Source: UBA2336 sp965227265
Lineage (GTDB): Bacteria > Bacteroidota > Bacteroidia > Cytophagales > Cyclobacteriaceae
Length of the DNA: 64,000 bases
Assembly: GCA_965227265.1 (NCBI GenBank)
Contig: OZ245738.1
Span: 3,286,001 to 3,350,000, forward strand
Reading direction: 5' to 3'
The translations under genes and the position numbers were made by a program. This document shows, piece by piece, positions 43,992 through 52,338 of this stretch; position 1 is the stretch's first letter, and each line of letters starts with the position of its first letter. Under the pieces are notes generated by a model, which made no database searches, had not been told where the DNA came from, and saw only the letters and a list, made by a program, of their open reading frames with translations.

Positions 43992-45040
43992 CGGTTAGCG
44001 TACATGTTGGTGTAATATTGCAAATATGCTCCTGAAGTTACGTTTTTGAGCCAATTTTCGTTGTTTAGATACCAATCCACGGTTTTTTCGATACCATCCT
44101 CAAATGAAGTTTCAGGCCGCCAGCCAGTTTCACTGATGGTTTTGCCTGGGTCAATCGCATAGCGCAGGTCATGGCCTGGACGGTCTTTAACGTAGGTGAT
44201 AAGTTTAGAAGATGTACCCGCTTCGCGTCCAAGTTTTTTATCAACTATGGTGCAAAGCAATTTTACCACATCAATGTTTTTCCATTCATTGTTGCCACCA
44301 ATGTTATAGATCTCACCTGATTTGCCTTTATGAAAGATTGCATCAATCGCGCGCGCGTGATCTTCAACGTATAACCAGTCGCGTACATTTTCACCTTTGC
44401 CGTAAACCGGAAGTGGTTTGTTGTTCACAATGTTGTTGATGATCAACGGAATTAATTTTTCCGGAAAATGATACGGCCCATAATTATTCGAACACCGGCT
44501 AATCATGGAGGGCAAGCCATACGTGTTGTTAAACGCTAACACAAAATGATCGCTGCTTGCTTTGGATGCGGAATACGGAGAACGAGGATCCAGCGATGTT
44601 GTTTCGGTAAAGTATCCGGTAGCAATTGAACCGTAAACTTCATCCGTTGAAATGTGATAAAACATTTTACCTGCATAGTTATCGTGCCACGCAGTTTGTG
44701 CTGCTTTTAAAGCGCGAATAGTTCCTACAATGTTGGTAATGGCAAATTCATCCGGATTATGGATGGAACGATCAACGTGTGATTCTGCCGCCAGATGAAT
44801 GATGCTGTCAACGTTGAATTTTTTTATTGTGCTGAGCATTAGCTCAACATCCAGAATATCGCCTTTTACAAAATGATAGTTAGCTTTCTTTTCTACATCC
44901 CGAAGGTTTTCAAGGTTGCCTGCATAGGTAAGCTTATCGTAGTTGACAATGGTGTAGTCCGGGTAGTTATTTAAGAATTGACGAACTACCTGTGAGCCGA
45001 TAAAGCCTGCTCCGCCTGTTATTAAAACATTTTTACTCAT
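43988..45040 (-). CDS. rfbB: dTDP-glucose 4,6-dehydratase
   Basis: 350 residues of the extended SDR family. The N-terminal NAD motif is ITGGAGFIGSQVV (GxxGxxG). The catalytic motif is YSASKASSDHF (YxxxK), with ISTDEVYG giving the threonine, aspartate and glutamate that drive dehydration. It converts dTDP-glucose to dTDP-4-keto-6-deoxyglucose. It sits between ugd (one base away) and rfbA, all minus strand, forming a nucleotide-sugar operon for surface polysaccharide. Confidence 0.97.
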   Translation of the reverse strand: MSKNVLITGGAGFIGSQVVRQFLNNYPDYTIVNYDKLTYAGNLENLRDVEKKANYHFVKGDILDVELMLSTIKKFNVDSIIHLAAESHVDRSIHNPDEFAITNIVGTIRALKAAQTAWHDNYAGKMFYHISTDEVYGSIATGYFTETTSLDPRSPYSASKASSDHFVLAFNNTYGLPSMISRCSNNYGPYHFPEKLIPLIINNIVNNKPLPVYGKGENVRDWLYVEDHARAIDAIFHKGKSGEIYNIGGNNEWKNIDVVKLLCTIVDKKLGREAGTSSKLITYVKDRPGHDLRYAIDPGKTISETGWRPETSFEDGIEKTVDWYLNNENWLKNVTSGAYLQYYTNMYANR

Positions 45041-45041
45041 G

Positions 45042-46352
45042 CTACTTTATAATCGTTTTACGACCAATACTGTAATAAGTGAACCCAAGTTCAGACATAT
45101 TCTCAAGACTATACAGGTTTCTGCCATCAAAAATCACCGCGTTGTTCAAGAGCTTTTTAATACGCTCGAAATCCGGATTACGGTATTCTGCCCATTCGGT
45201 TGCTATCAATAGTGCATCTGCTTTGTTCAGCACATCATATTGTGTATCGAAGTATTGAATTTTATCACCAAAAATTGCCTTCGTGTTTTCAATTGCTTCC
45301 GGATCATGAACATGAACGATAGCACCCTCTTCTAACAGTATCCGGATGTTGTCCACCGATGATGCTTCGCGGATATCATCGGTCTCGGGTTTAAAGGCCA
45401 ATCCCCAGATAGCAATGGTCCTACCTTTTAACGATCCAAAATGCGCTTTCATGTTCGCGATAAGCCGGGTCTTCTGCTTACCGTTTACCTGCATGACTGC
45501 ATTTAAAATTTCGAAATCATACTTAACATCTTCCGATGATTTGGCGAGTGCCTGTACATCTTTTGGGAAACAGCTTCCGCCAAAACCAATGCCGGCAAAT
45601 AGAAATCGTTTACCGATTCTGCTATCACTTCCCATCCCTTTGCGGATCAGGTCAACATCAGCGCCAAGCTTTTCACAGAGATTAGCGATTTCATTCATGA
45701 AGGTAATCTTCGTGGCAAGAAACGCATTGGCTGCATACTTGGTAAGTTCGGAAGAACGCTCATCCATAAAAATTAACGGATTGCCCTGACGCGTGAAGGG
45801 TGCGTATAAGTTCTCCATAATTTTTATTGCACGAGCCGACTGTGTACCGATGATTACACGTTCCGGTTTCATAAAATCTTCAACGGCTAGGCCTTCTCTT
45901 AAAAATTCAGGATTTGATACTACATCAAAATCAACCTTAGCGCCTTTTGAAATTTTTTCGTGAACGAGTTCGGCAGTTCCTACCGGAACAGTACTCTTGT
46001 TAACAATGACCGTATAGTCTGTTAACAACGGACCGATTTGTTCCGCTACACCTAAAACATATTTTAGATCAGCCGCGCCATCTCCGCCCGGAGGTGTTGG
46101 CAATGCCAGCATGATGATCTTAGCATCCTTAATTCCTTCGGCAAGACTTGTGGTAAAGAACAGGCGTTCCTGTTTTACATTTCGTTCGAAGATTTCTTCC
46201 AGCCCGCGTTCAAAAATCGGTATCTCTCCCTGGTTCAGTTTTTTTACTTTCTTCTCGTCAATATCAACACAGGTTACGGTGTTGCCTGTTTCTGCATAAC
46301 AAGTGCCTGACACCAATCCAACATATCCGGTTCCGATAACGGCAATTTTCAT
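45042..46352 (-). CDS. ugd: UDP-glucose 6-dehydrogenase
   Basis: 436 residues. The N-terminal NAD-binding domain starts MKIAVIGTGYVGLVSGTCYA. The catalytic cysteine is in GIGFGGSCFPKDVQAL and the substrate-binding lysine in KYAANAFLATKITFMNE; the C-terminal UDP-binding domain includes IWGLAFKPETDDIREA. It oxidises UDP-glucose to UDP-glucuronate with two NAD+. It leads a three-gene operon with rfbB and rfbA; the mix of UDP-uronate and dTDP-deoxysugar enzymes suggests an acidic exopolysaccharide or O-antigen. Confidence 0.96.
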   Translation of the reverse strand: MKIAVIGTGYVGLVSGTCYAETGNTVTCVDIDEKKVKKLNQGEIPIFERGLEEIFERNVKQERLFFTTSLAEGIKDAKIIMLALPTPPGGDGAADLKYVLGVAEQIGPLLTDYTVIVNKSTVPVGTAELVHEKISKGAKVDFDVVSNPEFLREGLAVEDFMKPERVIIGTQSARAIKIMENLYAPFTRQGNPLIFMDERSSELTKYAANAFLATKITFMNEIANLCEKLGADVDLIRKGMGSDSRIGKRFLFAGIGFGGSCFPKDVQALAKSSEDVKYDFEILNAVMQVNGKQKTRLIANMKAHFGSLKGRTIAIWGLAFKPETDDIREASSVDNIRILLEEGAIVHVHDPEAIENTKAIFGDKIQYFDTQYDVLNKADALLIATEWAEYRNPDFERIKKLLNNAVIFDGRNLYSLENMSELGFTYYSIGRKTIIK

Positions 46353-46438
46353 AAATCTTTAAAAGAAGGCCAAAAGTAGCCTTTTTATTGGTATCGCTCT
46401 TCGCTATGGATTATCATAAATCAACAAACTAACATTCG

Positions 46439-46470
46439 TTTGGGTATTTCCTTGATTAGCGATACCTTTG
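46439..46470 (+). promoter_or_regulatory. Promoter of the acyl-CoA dehydrogenase gene
   Basis: TTTG (46439-46442), 20 bases, TACCTTTG (46463-46470): a full match to the Bacteroidota -33/-7 pattern. The ATG follows 28 bases later at 46499. Confidence 0.65.
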
Positions 46471-46498
46471 TGTCCCTCAAATCTTAAAGGGCAATATC

Positions 46499-47668
46499 AT
46501 GGAGGTTTTAGAAAGTCAGTTGGGCGGAATCAGCTTCGATCAAAGCGAAAATCAGAAAATGATCGCAGATATGATTCGCGATTTTGGAGCGAAAGAAATC
46601 AAGCCGAAGATGATGGAGTGGGACGAATCGCAAGAATTCCCTGTTGAGGTTTTCAAAAAATTGGGTGAGCTCGGCCTGATGGGTGTGTTGGTTCCGGAAG
46701 AATACGGTGGTGCTGGCTTCGGTTACCCGGAATACGTTACCGCGATTGTTGAGCTTTCAAAAATTTGCGGATCGATTGGTCTTTCGATGGCTGCGCATAA
46801 CTCGTTATGTACCGGACATATTCTTCAGCACGCTAATGAAGAACAGAAAAGAAAATATTTACCAAAGCTCGCTACCGCGGAGTGGATCGGTGCCTGGGGT
46901 TTAACAGAGCCTAATACCGGATCGGATGCTGGTAACATGCGCACAGTGGCTGTAAAGGATGGAGATCATTATGTAATTAATGGCGCAAAGAATTTTATTA
47001 CGCATGCACGTTCAGGCAACGTTGCTGTGGTGATTGTAAGAACCGGAGCAGTTGGTGATTCACATGGAATGACTGCGTTTATCATTGAAAAAGGAACGCC
47101 CGGATTCACTTCCGGCAAGAAGGAAAATAAACTTGGTATGCGTGCTTCTGAAACAGCCGAGTTGATCTTCACCGATTGCCGCGTTCATAAATCACAAATG
47201 ATCGGCAAAGAAGGTGACGGATTTATCCAGGCCATGAAGGTGTTGGATGGCGGAAGAATTTCTATTGCTGCTTTAAGCTTAGGTATTGCGCAGGGTGCGT
47301 TCGAAGCAGCGCTTCAATACTCACACGAGCGTCACCAGTTTAATAAACCAATTTCATCTTTCCAGGGAATCGCGTTTATGCTGGCCGATATGGCAACTAA
47401 AATCGAAGCCGCCAAGCTGTTAACATATCGTTCAGCGGATATGAAGCAAAAAGGATTGAATGTAAACCGCGAATCCGCTATGGCCAAGCTTTATGCTTCG
47501 GAAGTAGCCGTAAGTGTTGCCAACGATGGCGTTCAGATTTTTGGTGGATATGGCTACACAAAGGATTTTCCAGCCGAGAAGTATTATAGGGATGCGAAAT
47601 TGTGTACGATTGGTGAAGGAACTTCAGAAATCCAGAAATTGGTGATATCAAGGGCTATTTTCAAGTAA
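46499..47668 (+). CDS. Acyl-CoA dehydrogenase (short-chain type)
   Basis: 389 residues. FAD-dependent dehydrogenase for the first step of beta-oxidation or amino-acid acyl-CoA breakdown. Signatures are WGLTEPNTGSDAGNMRT (FAD-binding loop), FIIEKGTPGFTSG, and the C-terminal CTIGEGTSEIQKLVISR, whose glutamate is the expected catalytic base as in short-chain and butyryl-CoA dehydrogenases. Its own promoter is recognisable upstream. In many Bacteroidota it precedes rpsU as here, with no evident metabolic link. Confidence 0.95.
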   Translation: MEVLESQLGGISFDQSENQKMIADMIRDFGAKEIKPKMMEWDESQEFPVEVFKKLGELGLMGVLVPEEYGGAGFGYPEYVTAIVELSKICGSIGLSMAAHNSLCTGHILQHANEEQKRKYLPKLATAEWIGAWGLTEPNTGSDAGNMRTVAVKDGDHYVINGAKNFITHARSGNVAVVIVRTGAVGDSHGMTAFIIEKGTPGFTSGKKENKLGMRASETAELIFTDCRVHKSQMIGKEGDGFIQAMKVLDGGRISIAALSLGIAQGAFEAALQYSHERHQFNKPISSFQGIAFMLADMATKIEAAKLLTYRSADMKQKGLNVNRESAMAKLYASEVAVSVANDGVQIFGGYGYTKDFPAEKYYRDAKLCTIGEGTSEIQKLVISRAIFK

Positions 47669-47669
47669 T

Positions 47670-47702
47670 TTTGCTTTTGTGAACCAACTGTTCGTATATT
47701 TG
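47670..47702 (+). promoter_or_regulatory. Promoter of rpsU
   Basis: TTTG (47670-47673), 21 bases, TATATTTG (47695-47702), a full match to the consensus. The TTTG begins just after the acyl-CoA dehydrogenase stop codon, so rpsU is transcribed independently. Confidence 0.65.
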
Positions 47703-47723
47703 CAGCCCTAATTATCAGAGAAT

Positions 47724-47918
47724 ATGCTAATTATCAACATTAAAGAGAACGAGTCGATTGACAAGGCCCTGAAGCGTTTTAAGAAGAAATTCGAAAAAAC
47801 AGGCGTTTTAAAGGAGCTTCGCTCCCGCACTTCATTTGAAAAGCCGTCTATTACCCGTAGAACGGAGATCAAAAAAGCGGCTTACGTTCAGAACCTAAGA
47901 AGACAAGAAAACGCTTAA
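47724..47918 (+). CDS. rpsU: 30S ribosomal protein S21
   Basis: 64 residues, basic, with the S21 core ESIDKALKRFKKKFEKTGVL and RRTEIKKAAY. bS21 lies near the platform of the small subunit close to the anti-Shine-Dalgarno region; in Bacteroidota it takes part in sequestering the 16S tail, which fits the weak or absent Shine-Dalgarno sites in this genome. It has its own promoter and terminator. Confidence 0.97.
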   Translation: MLIINIKENESIDKALKRFKKKFEKTGVLKELRSRTSFEKPSITRRTEIKKAAYVQNLRRQENA

Positions 47919-47958
47919 GCGAGTTTCGCTGGCGATTTTATAAACAATCTGTCAACAG

Positions 47959-47997
47959 ATCCCCTATGGGTTTTCCCGTAGGGGATTATTTTTTTAC
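47959..47997 (+). terminator. Intrinsic terminator of rpsU
   Basis: atcccctatggg (47959-47970) pairs with cccgtaggggat (47975-47986) with one T-G wobble around a tttt loop. A run of seven T follows after two bases. It separates rpsU from the recombinase gene. Confidence 0.9.
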
Positions 47998-48033
47998 ATT
48001 GTTCTACCGAATCACACCGGGGGCGTTGGCAGC

Positions 48034-48936
48034 ATGATTGAGCAATTCCTGAAATATCTCCAATATGAAAAACGCGTAAGTGCTCACACGACACTCGCGT
48101 ATAAAACAGACCTCGCCCAGTTCTCGAAATTTCTAAAAGATACCTACGATGATCATCCGATTGAATCGGTGACGTATGGCATGGTTCGTTCGTGGATCAT
48201 TACATTGGTTGACTCAAAGATCGAGGCAACATCCGTTAACCGGAAAATTGCCAGTCTCAAAACGTTCTATAAGTTTTTAATGCGGCAGCAGATCATTGAG
48301 AAAAATCCAATGCAAAAAATTCGTGTGCTGAAAACACAAAAGCGATTACCATCCTTCGTGAACGAGAACGAAATGGTGAAGGTGCTCGATAATAAAGAAG
48401 ACATAAAAAATATTGTTGTAAAGTGGAATGATTCACTTGAAGATTGGAGGAATCGCCTAATACTAGAGCTGTTCTATGCGACCGGCATTCGTCTCTCCGA
48501 ATTGATTGGGTTGAAAGAAACTCAGATCAACCTCCACGATCGTACCATTAAAGTTTTAGGTAAAAGAAATAAGGAAAGGGTTGTCCCTTTTCCAACGGGT
48601 ATCGTTTCTATACTAGAAGGATACCGAAAGGTTAGAAACCGCGAAGTGGACATGAAAGATCACGGACTTTTGTTAGTAACGGATTCCGGTGAAGCATGTT
48701 ACCCGATGATGGTGTACCGAGTTGTTAAACAACATTTGAAAGATACCGGCTCACAAAAAACCAGTCCGCACGTGTTGCGGCATACGTATGCCACACATTT
48801 ATTAAACAAAGGGGCGGAGATAAACGCGGTGAAAGATTTGTTAGGTCATAGTAGTTTGGCGGCCACGCAGGTGTATACGCATAACTCGATGGAAAAAATT
48901 AAAAAGGCATTTGACCAGGCGCACCCAAAGGCCTGA
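48034..48936 (+). CDS. Tyrosine recombinase XerC/XerD-like
   Basis: 300 residues. An N-terminal SAM-like core-binding domain (about 1-90, FLKYLQYEKRVSAHTTLAY) is followed by the catalytic domain with the full active site: R153 (TGIRLSEL), K177 (LGKRNKERV), H246 and R249 (HVLRHTYATH), H272 (GHSSLA) and Y281 (VYTH). It should cut and rejoin dif sites in chromosome dimer resolution. Whether it is XerC or XerD cannot be settled without comparison. The setting, between rpsU and hpf, is conserved in many Bacteroidota. Confidence 0.93.
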   Translation: MIEQFLKYLQYEKRVSAHTTLAYKTDLAQFSKFLKDTYDDHPIESVTYGMVRSWIITLVDSKIEATSVNRKIASLKTFYKFLMRQQIIEKNPMQKIRVLKTQKRLPSFVNENEMVKVLDNKEDIKNIVVKWNDSLEDWRNRLILELFYATGIRLSELIGLKETQINLHDRTIKVLGKRNKERVVPFPTGIVSILEGYRKVRNREVDMKDHGLLLVTDSGEACYPMMVYRVVKQHLKDTGSQKTSPHVLRHTYATHLLNKGAEINAVKDLLGHSSLAATQVYTHNSMEKIKKAFDQAHPKA

Positions 48937-49081
48937 TCGCAGATTACTAACTGATTTTAGGATTGCGCTGATTATGGTAAAACAATTTAAATACTGCACT
49001 ATCGAATAGAACTCTACGAAGGACTTACGGTATGTCTGTAAACTGCCGCGTAACGGATGTTCAATTTAAATTATGTGCTTT

Positions 49082-49384
49082 ATGAAGTTACAGGTTCAAT
49101 CCATTCATTTCAATGCCGATGTTAAGCTGATCAGTTTTATTCAACGCAAGGTTGATAAGCTTGAAACATTTTACGACCGACTCGTTGATGGCGAAGTTTT
49201 CCTTCGACTCAATAATGAGGGCATCGAAAACAAAACCGTAGAGATAAAATTAAATGTGCCGGGCACACAGCTGTTCGCCACCGAGAAAGCCAAATCATTT
49301 GAAGCTGCAGCCGATCTGGCTACCGAAGCCTTACGCAATCAATTAAAGAAGTTCAAGATGAAGGTTAAGCAGGGAAGAGCCTGA
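49082..49384 (+). CDS. hpf: Ribosome hibernation promoting factor (short HPF/RaiA type)
   Basis: 100 residues from ATG 49082 (MKLQVQSIHFNADVKL, the family start); an ATG three codons upstream is in frame. It has the beta-alpha-beta-beta-beta-alpha fold with a basic C-terminal helix (RNQLKKFKMKVKQG). It lacks the long C-terminal dimerisation domain, so it is the short form that binds the decoding centre and promotes 100S formation or idling. It follows the recombinase gene after 145 bases and ends at a strong terminator. Confidence 0.93.
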   Translation: MKLQVQSIHFNADVKLISFIQRKVDKLETFYDRLVDGEVFLRLNNEGIENKTVEIKLNVPGTQLFATEKAKSFEAAADLATEALRNQLKKFKMKVKQGRA

Positions 49385-49403
49385 TCGTGTTAACCATAAA
49401 ATA

Positions 49404-49435
49404 AAAAAGCCTCCTGAAAATTCGGGAGGCTTTTT
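49404..49435. terminator. Bidirectional intrinsic terminator between hpf and metK
   Basis: aaaaagcctcc (49404-49414) pairs with ggaggcttttt (49425-49435). A and T runs flank the GC core, so it can act on both convergent genes. The arms match those of the terminator at 37453-37486. Confidence 0.9.
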
Positions 49436-49454
49436 ATTCACCAGTTCAGTTGAA

Positions 49455-50708
49455 CTAGATTTTAAATGTCTTTTTCACCTGATCAACGTAATCAAGCTTC
49501 TCCCATGGGAACAGCTCAACTTTAACTTTCTTTTCGTTCTGTTTGCCTTTGTTGAACACTTTCTCAACAACTTTCGAATCGCGGCCCATGTGACCATACG
49601 CAGCCGTTTCAGAATAGATAGGTGTTCTCAATTTGAAGCGTTCTTCAATGAAGTATGGACGCATATCAAACAGCTTCTCTACTTTTTTGGCGATCTCGCC
49701 ATCATTCAAATTCACTTTGGATGTACCGTAGGTGTTTACATACAACCCAACTGGTTTTGCAACACCAATCGCGTATGCAACTTGTACTAACACTTCATCA
49801 CATAATCCGGCAGCAACCAAGTTCTTCGCAATGTGACGCGTAGCATAAGCTGCTGAGCGGTCAACTTTTGAAGGATCTTTTCCGGAGAACGCGCCACCAC
49901 CGTGAGCACCTTTTCCACCGTAGGTGTCTACAATGATTTTGCGGCCAGTTAATCCTGTATCGCCATGCGGGCCACCGATTACAAACTTGCCGGTTGGGTT
50001 AACATGGTATTCAATATCGTTACCAAATAATTTCTGAACGCGTTTCGGCAGTTTTTTAAGAATGCGTGGAACCAATACGTTGATTACGTCATCCTTGATC
50101 TTCTTCAACATCACTGCATCTTTATCGAAATCATCGTGCTGCGTTGAGATTACGATCGCATCGATGCGGCTTGGTTTGTTATCATCGCCATATTCAATTG
50201 TTACCTGTGACTTTGCATCCGGACGGAGATAGGTCATTACTTTTCCTTCTCTCCGGATTACGGCAAGCTCTCTCAATAACATATGCGCCAGTTCCAATGG
50301 AAGTGGCATGTAATTATCCGTTTCGTTAGTTGCGTAACCGAACATCATACCCTGATCGCCAGCGCCCTGATCTTCTTTTTTCTTACGCTCAACGCCCTGG
50401 TTAATATCGGTTGATTGTTCGTGAATGGCTGAGAAAATTCCACAGCTGTTTGCTTCGAACATATACTCACTTTTGGTGTAGCCGATCTTGCGGATCACTT
50501 CACGGGCTATTTCCTGTACATCCAGGTAAGCCTGGGATTTTACTTCACCGGCCAATACTACCTGACCTGTTGTTACCAGGGTTTCGCAGGCTACTTTGGA
50601 AGATGGGTCGTATGCTAAGAAGTAATCAATAAGCGCATCTGAGATTTGATCCGCTACTTTATCGGGGTGACCTTCCGATACAGACTCTGACGTAAATAAG
50701 TAAGGCAT
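49455..50708 (-). CDS. metK: S-adenosylmethionine synthase
   Basis: 417 residues. It makes SAM from ATP and methionine. MetK signatures are FTSESVSEGHPDKVADQISDA at the N-terminus, GAGDQGMMFGYATNET in the first third, and GGGAFSGKDPSKVDRSAAY near the middle, the two PROSITE-type motifs of the family. It is slightly longer than E. coli MetK through a C-terminal insertion (EKVFNKGKQNEKKVKV), as is common in Bacteroidota. A -7 element (TAACTTTG, minus strand, 50749-50756) lies upstream. No SAM riboswitch is recognisable in the 83-base gap. Confidence 0.98.
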   Translation of the reverse strand: MPYLFTSESVSEGHPDKVADQISDALIDYFLAYDPSSKVACETLVTTGQVVLAGEVKSQAYLDVQEIAREVIRKIGYTKSEYMFEANSCGIFSAIHEQSTDINQGVERKKKEDQGAGDQGMMFGYATNETDNYMPLPLELAHMLLRELAVIRREGKVMTYLRPDAKSQVTIEYGDDNKPSRIDAIVISTQHDDFDKDAVMLKKIKDDVINVLVPRILKKLPKRVQKLFGNDIEYHVNPTGKFVIGGPHGDTGLTGRKIIVDTYGGKGAHGGGAFSGKDPSKVDRSAAYATRHIAKNLVAAGLCDEVLVQVAYAIGVAKPVGLYVNTYGTSKVNLNDGEIAKKVEKLFDMRPYFIEERFKLRTPIYSETAAYGHMGRDSKVVEKVFNKGKQNEKKVKVELFPWEKLDYVDQVKKTFKI

Positions 50709-50748
50709 ATAGTGGTTAAGGTGTTTATCGTTATAGTAAAACCGGGCG

Positions 50749-50756
50749 CAAAGTTA
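50749..50756 (-). promoter_or_regulatory. Candidate -7 element (TAACTTTG) of metK
   Basis: On the minus strand TAACTTTG fits TAnnTTTG and lies 40 bases before the metK ATG. The -33 region is A/T-rich but has no TTTG. Confidence 0.5.
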
Positions 50757-50791
50757 TAGGAATGATCCTACTTTTAAAATATGCGAGCGCA

Positions 50792-51502
50792 TTAGGCTAA
50801 AAAAAGAAAGACGGCAGGTGACTTGGGAAGTTCGGACAACTCTTTCTTCCACGCTTTGATTGGCTTGGTGAGTATGGATTCATCCTTTCCGGTTACATCT
50901 ATCGCTATGCACAACAATGTATCTTCATGTAATGCTTTAAGTAGATTGTTTGCAAGCTGGTTGTTCCGGTAAGGGGTTTCGATGAAGATCTGTGTTTGAC
51001 TCTTTGCTCTTGATTCCTTCTCTAATGTTTTTATGGCTTCTATCGATTCTTTGGAATTAATGGGCAAATAGCCATGGAAGGCAAACTTTTGTCCATTCAG
51101 GCCGGAAGCCATTAGCGATAATAAAATTGAAGACGGCCCCGTTAACGGTACAACCTGAATGCCTTGCTGATGCGCATACTTAGCTGCAAGTGCACCTGGG
51201 TCTGCAATTCCCGGGCAACCCGACTCAGAGAGGATCCCAAGATTTTTACCTTGAGTGATCGGGATAAATAACTCTTTAAGCTCCTGTTCCTTGGTGTCTT
51301 TATTCAAGACTTTAAAATCGAGCGGCTCTATTGATTCATAAATTTTTAAGCTGCTCAGGTATCGTCTTGCGGTACGAACATCTTCTGCCAGAAAATGATC
51401 AATCTGATTTAACGCTGAAAGTACAGAATCAGGGATAACCGCTTGCTGTGTGGCATCCGCAATAATGGTTGGGATCAGGTAAAGCTTTCCTGTTGCGCTC
51501 AT
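50792..51502 (-). CDS. SAM-dependent methyltransferase of the RsmI/tetrapyrrole methylase family
   Basis: 236 residues. The N-terminal GKLYLIPTIIADA and AEDVRTARRYLSSL match the RsmI fold, and LSESGCPGIADPGALAAKYAH and VVPLTGPSSILLSLMASG are its central signatures. Canonical RsmI (YraL) modifies C1402 ribose of 16S rRNA; this protein diverges at its start (LIPTIIAD instead of LVATPIGNL), as in the shorter Bacteroidota paralogue, so target identity is unproven. It overlaps the upstream esterase gene by 4 bases. Confidence 0.85.
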   Translation of the reverse strand: MSATGKLYLIPTIIADATQQAVIPDSVLSALNQIDHFLAEDVRTARRYLSSLKIYESIEPLDFKVLNKDTKEQELKELFIPITQGKNLGILSESGCPGIADPGALAAKYAHQQGIQVVPLTGPSSILLSLMASGLNGQKFAFHGYLPINSKESIEAIKTLEKESRAKSQTQIFIETPYRNNQLANNLLKALHEDTLLCIAIDVTGKDESILTKPIKAWKKELSELPKSPAVFLFLA

Positions 51503-52272
51503 GCTTTATGGGTAGCGTTCAGGAAATTTCTTACCACCTCAACAAACTCCTGTGGTTTTTCGGCTTGCACCCAATGGCCGGTTTCCATCGTAACCAAGGT
51601 TGATTTTGGGAACAATTGTTTGATCCGATCCCGATCTTCATCTTTTACATAATTGGAGTTTGCTCCGCGGATAAAAAGAGTAGGTCCGTTGAATGTTCCC
51701 TCGAATTGAATATCCTGTCCAACATCTTCCAAACTCTTTTCAATCACGGGAAGATTGATCTTCCAGGAGAATCCGCCTTCTGTCTTTCGTGATAAATTCT
51801 TTAGCAAGAACTGACGCACATCTTCTTCGGGAACGTATTCTGATAAAATCTGATCGGCTTCAGCGCGCGTTTTGAGTGTATCGATCGGAATTGCCTTCAG
51901 TCCAGTAACTATAGTTTGATGATGTACTTTATAATATTTTGGTGCTATGTCGGCTACAATTAGTGAGTCGACCATTTCAGGGTTAGCAATGGCAAAGTTC
52001 ATGGCGGTCTTTCCGCCCATCGAGTGGCCAAGAATAATCGGTTTCTCCAGTTTATGCTCTTGAATGAAATCCTTTAGATCGTTTGCAAGTGCTTTATAAT
52101 CGAGCACCTCATCGTGTGGCGACTGGCCATGGTTGCGCTGATCAACAATGTAAATGTGATATTGATCAGAAAGCATTTTAGCCTGTGGCAGCCAGTTATC
52201 CGATGAGCCCATAAGGCCGTGCAGGATGATGAATGGCCGGCCTTGTCCTGATTCGCGAAAGAATAATTGCAT
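51499..52272 (-). CDS. Alpha/beta hydrolase (YbfF-like esterase)
   Basis: 257 residues from ATG 52272 (MQLFFRESGQGRPFIILHGL), the family start; a start seven codons upstream is also possible. HGLMGSSDNW is the oxyanion loop, GHSMGGKTAM the nucleophile elbow with the catalytic serine, and the C-terminal METGHWVQAEKP gives the histidine. YbfF is an acyl-CoA or general esterase; natural substrate unknown. It is translationally coupled to the RsmI-like gene. Confidence 0.9.
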   Translation of the reverse strand: MQLFFRESGQGRPFIILHGLMGSSDNWLPQAKMLSDQYHIYIVDQRNHGQSPHDEVLDYKALANDLKDFIQEHKLEKPIILGHSMGGKTAMNFAIANPEMVDSLIVADIAPKYYKVHHQTIVTGLKAIPIDTLKTRAEADQILSEYVPEEDVRQFLLKNLSRKTEGGFSWKINLPVIEKSLEDVGQDIQFEGTFNGPTLFIRGANSNYVKDEDRDRIKQLFPKSTLVTMETGHWVQAEKPQEFVEVVRNFLNATHKA

Positions 52273-52313
52273 CCTCAAAAATAGAGAATTCAATTCGGAG
52301 TGTTTCTACTCGT

Positions 52314-52321
52314 TATATTTG
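52314..52321 (+). promoter_or_regulatory. Candidate -7 element (TATATTTG) of lysA
   Basis: TATATTTG fits TAnnTTTG and ends 17 bases before the lysA ATG. No clear -33 element is seen. Confidence 0.5.
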
Positions 52322-52338
52322 ATATTTAATGGATACTC

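Noticed and set aside
48937..49081. tRNA gene between the recombinase and hpf genes
   Set aside because: tRNA genes often lie near hpf in Bacteroidota, but no cloverleaf, T-loop GTTCRA sequence or acceptor-stem pairing was found.
50709..50791. SAM riboswitch upstream of metK
   Set aside because: Only 83 bases separate metK from its neighbour, with a -7 element about 40 bases before the start, leaving too little leader. No SAM-I or SAM-II core sequence was recognised.
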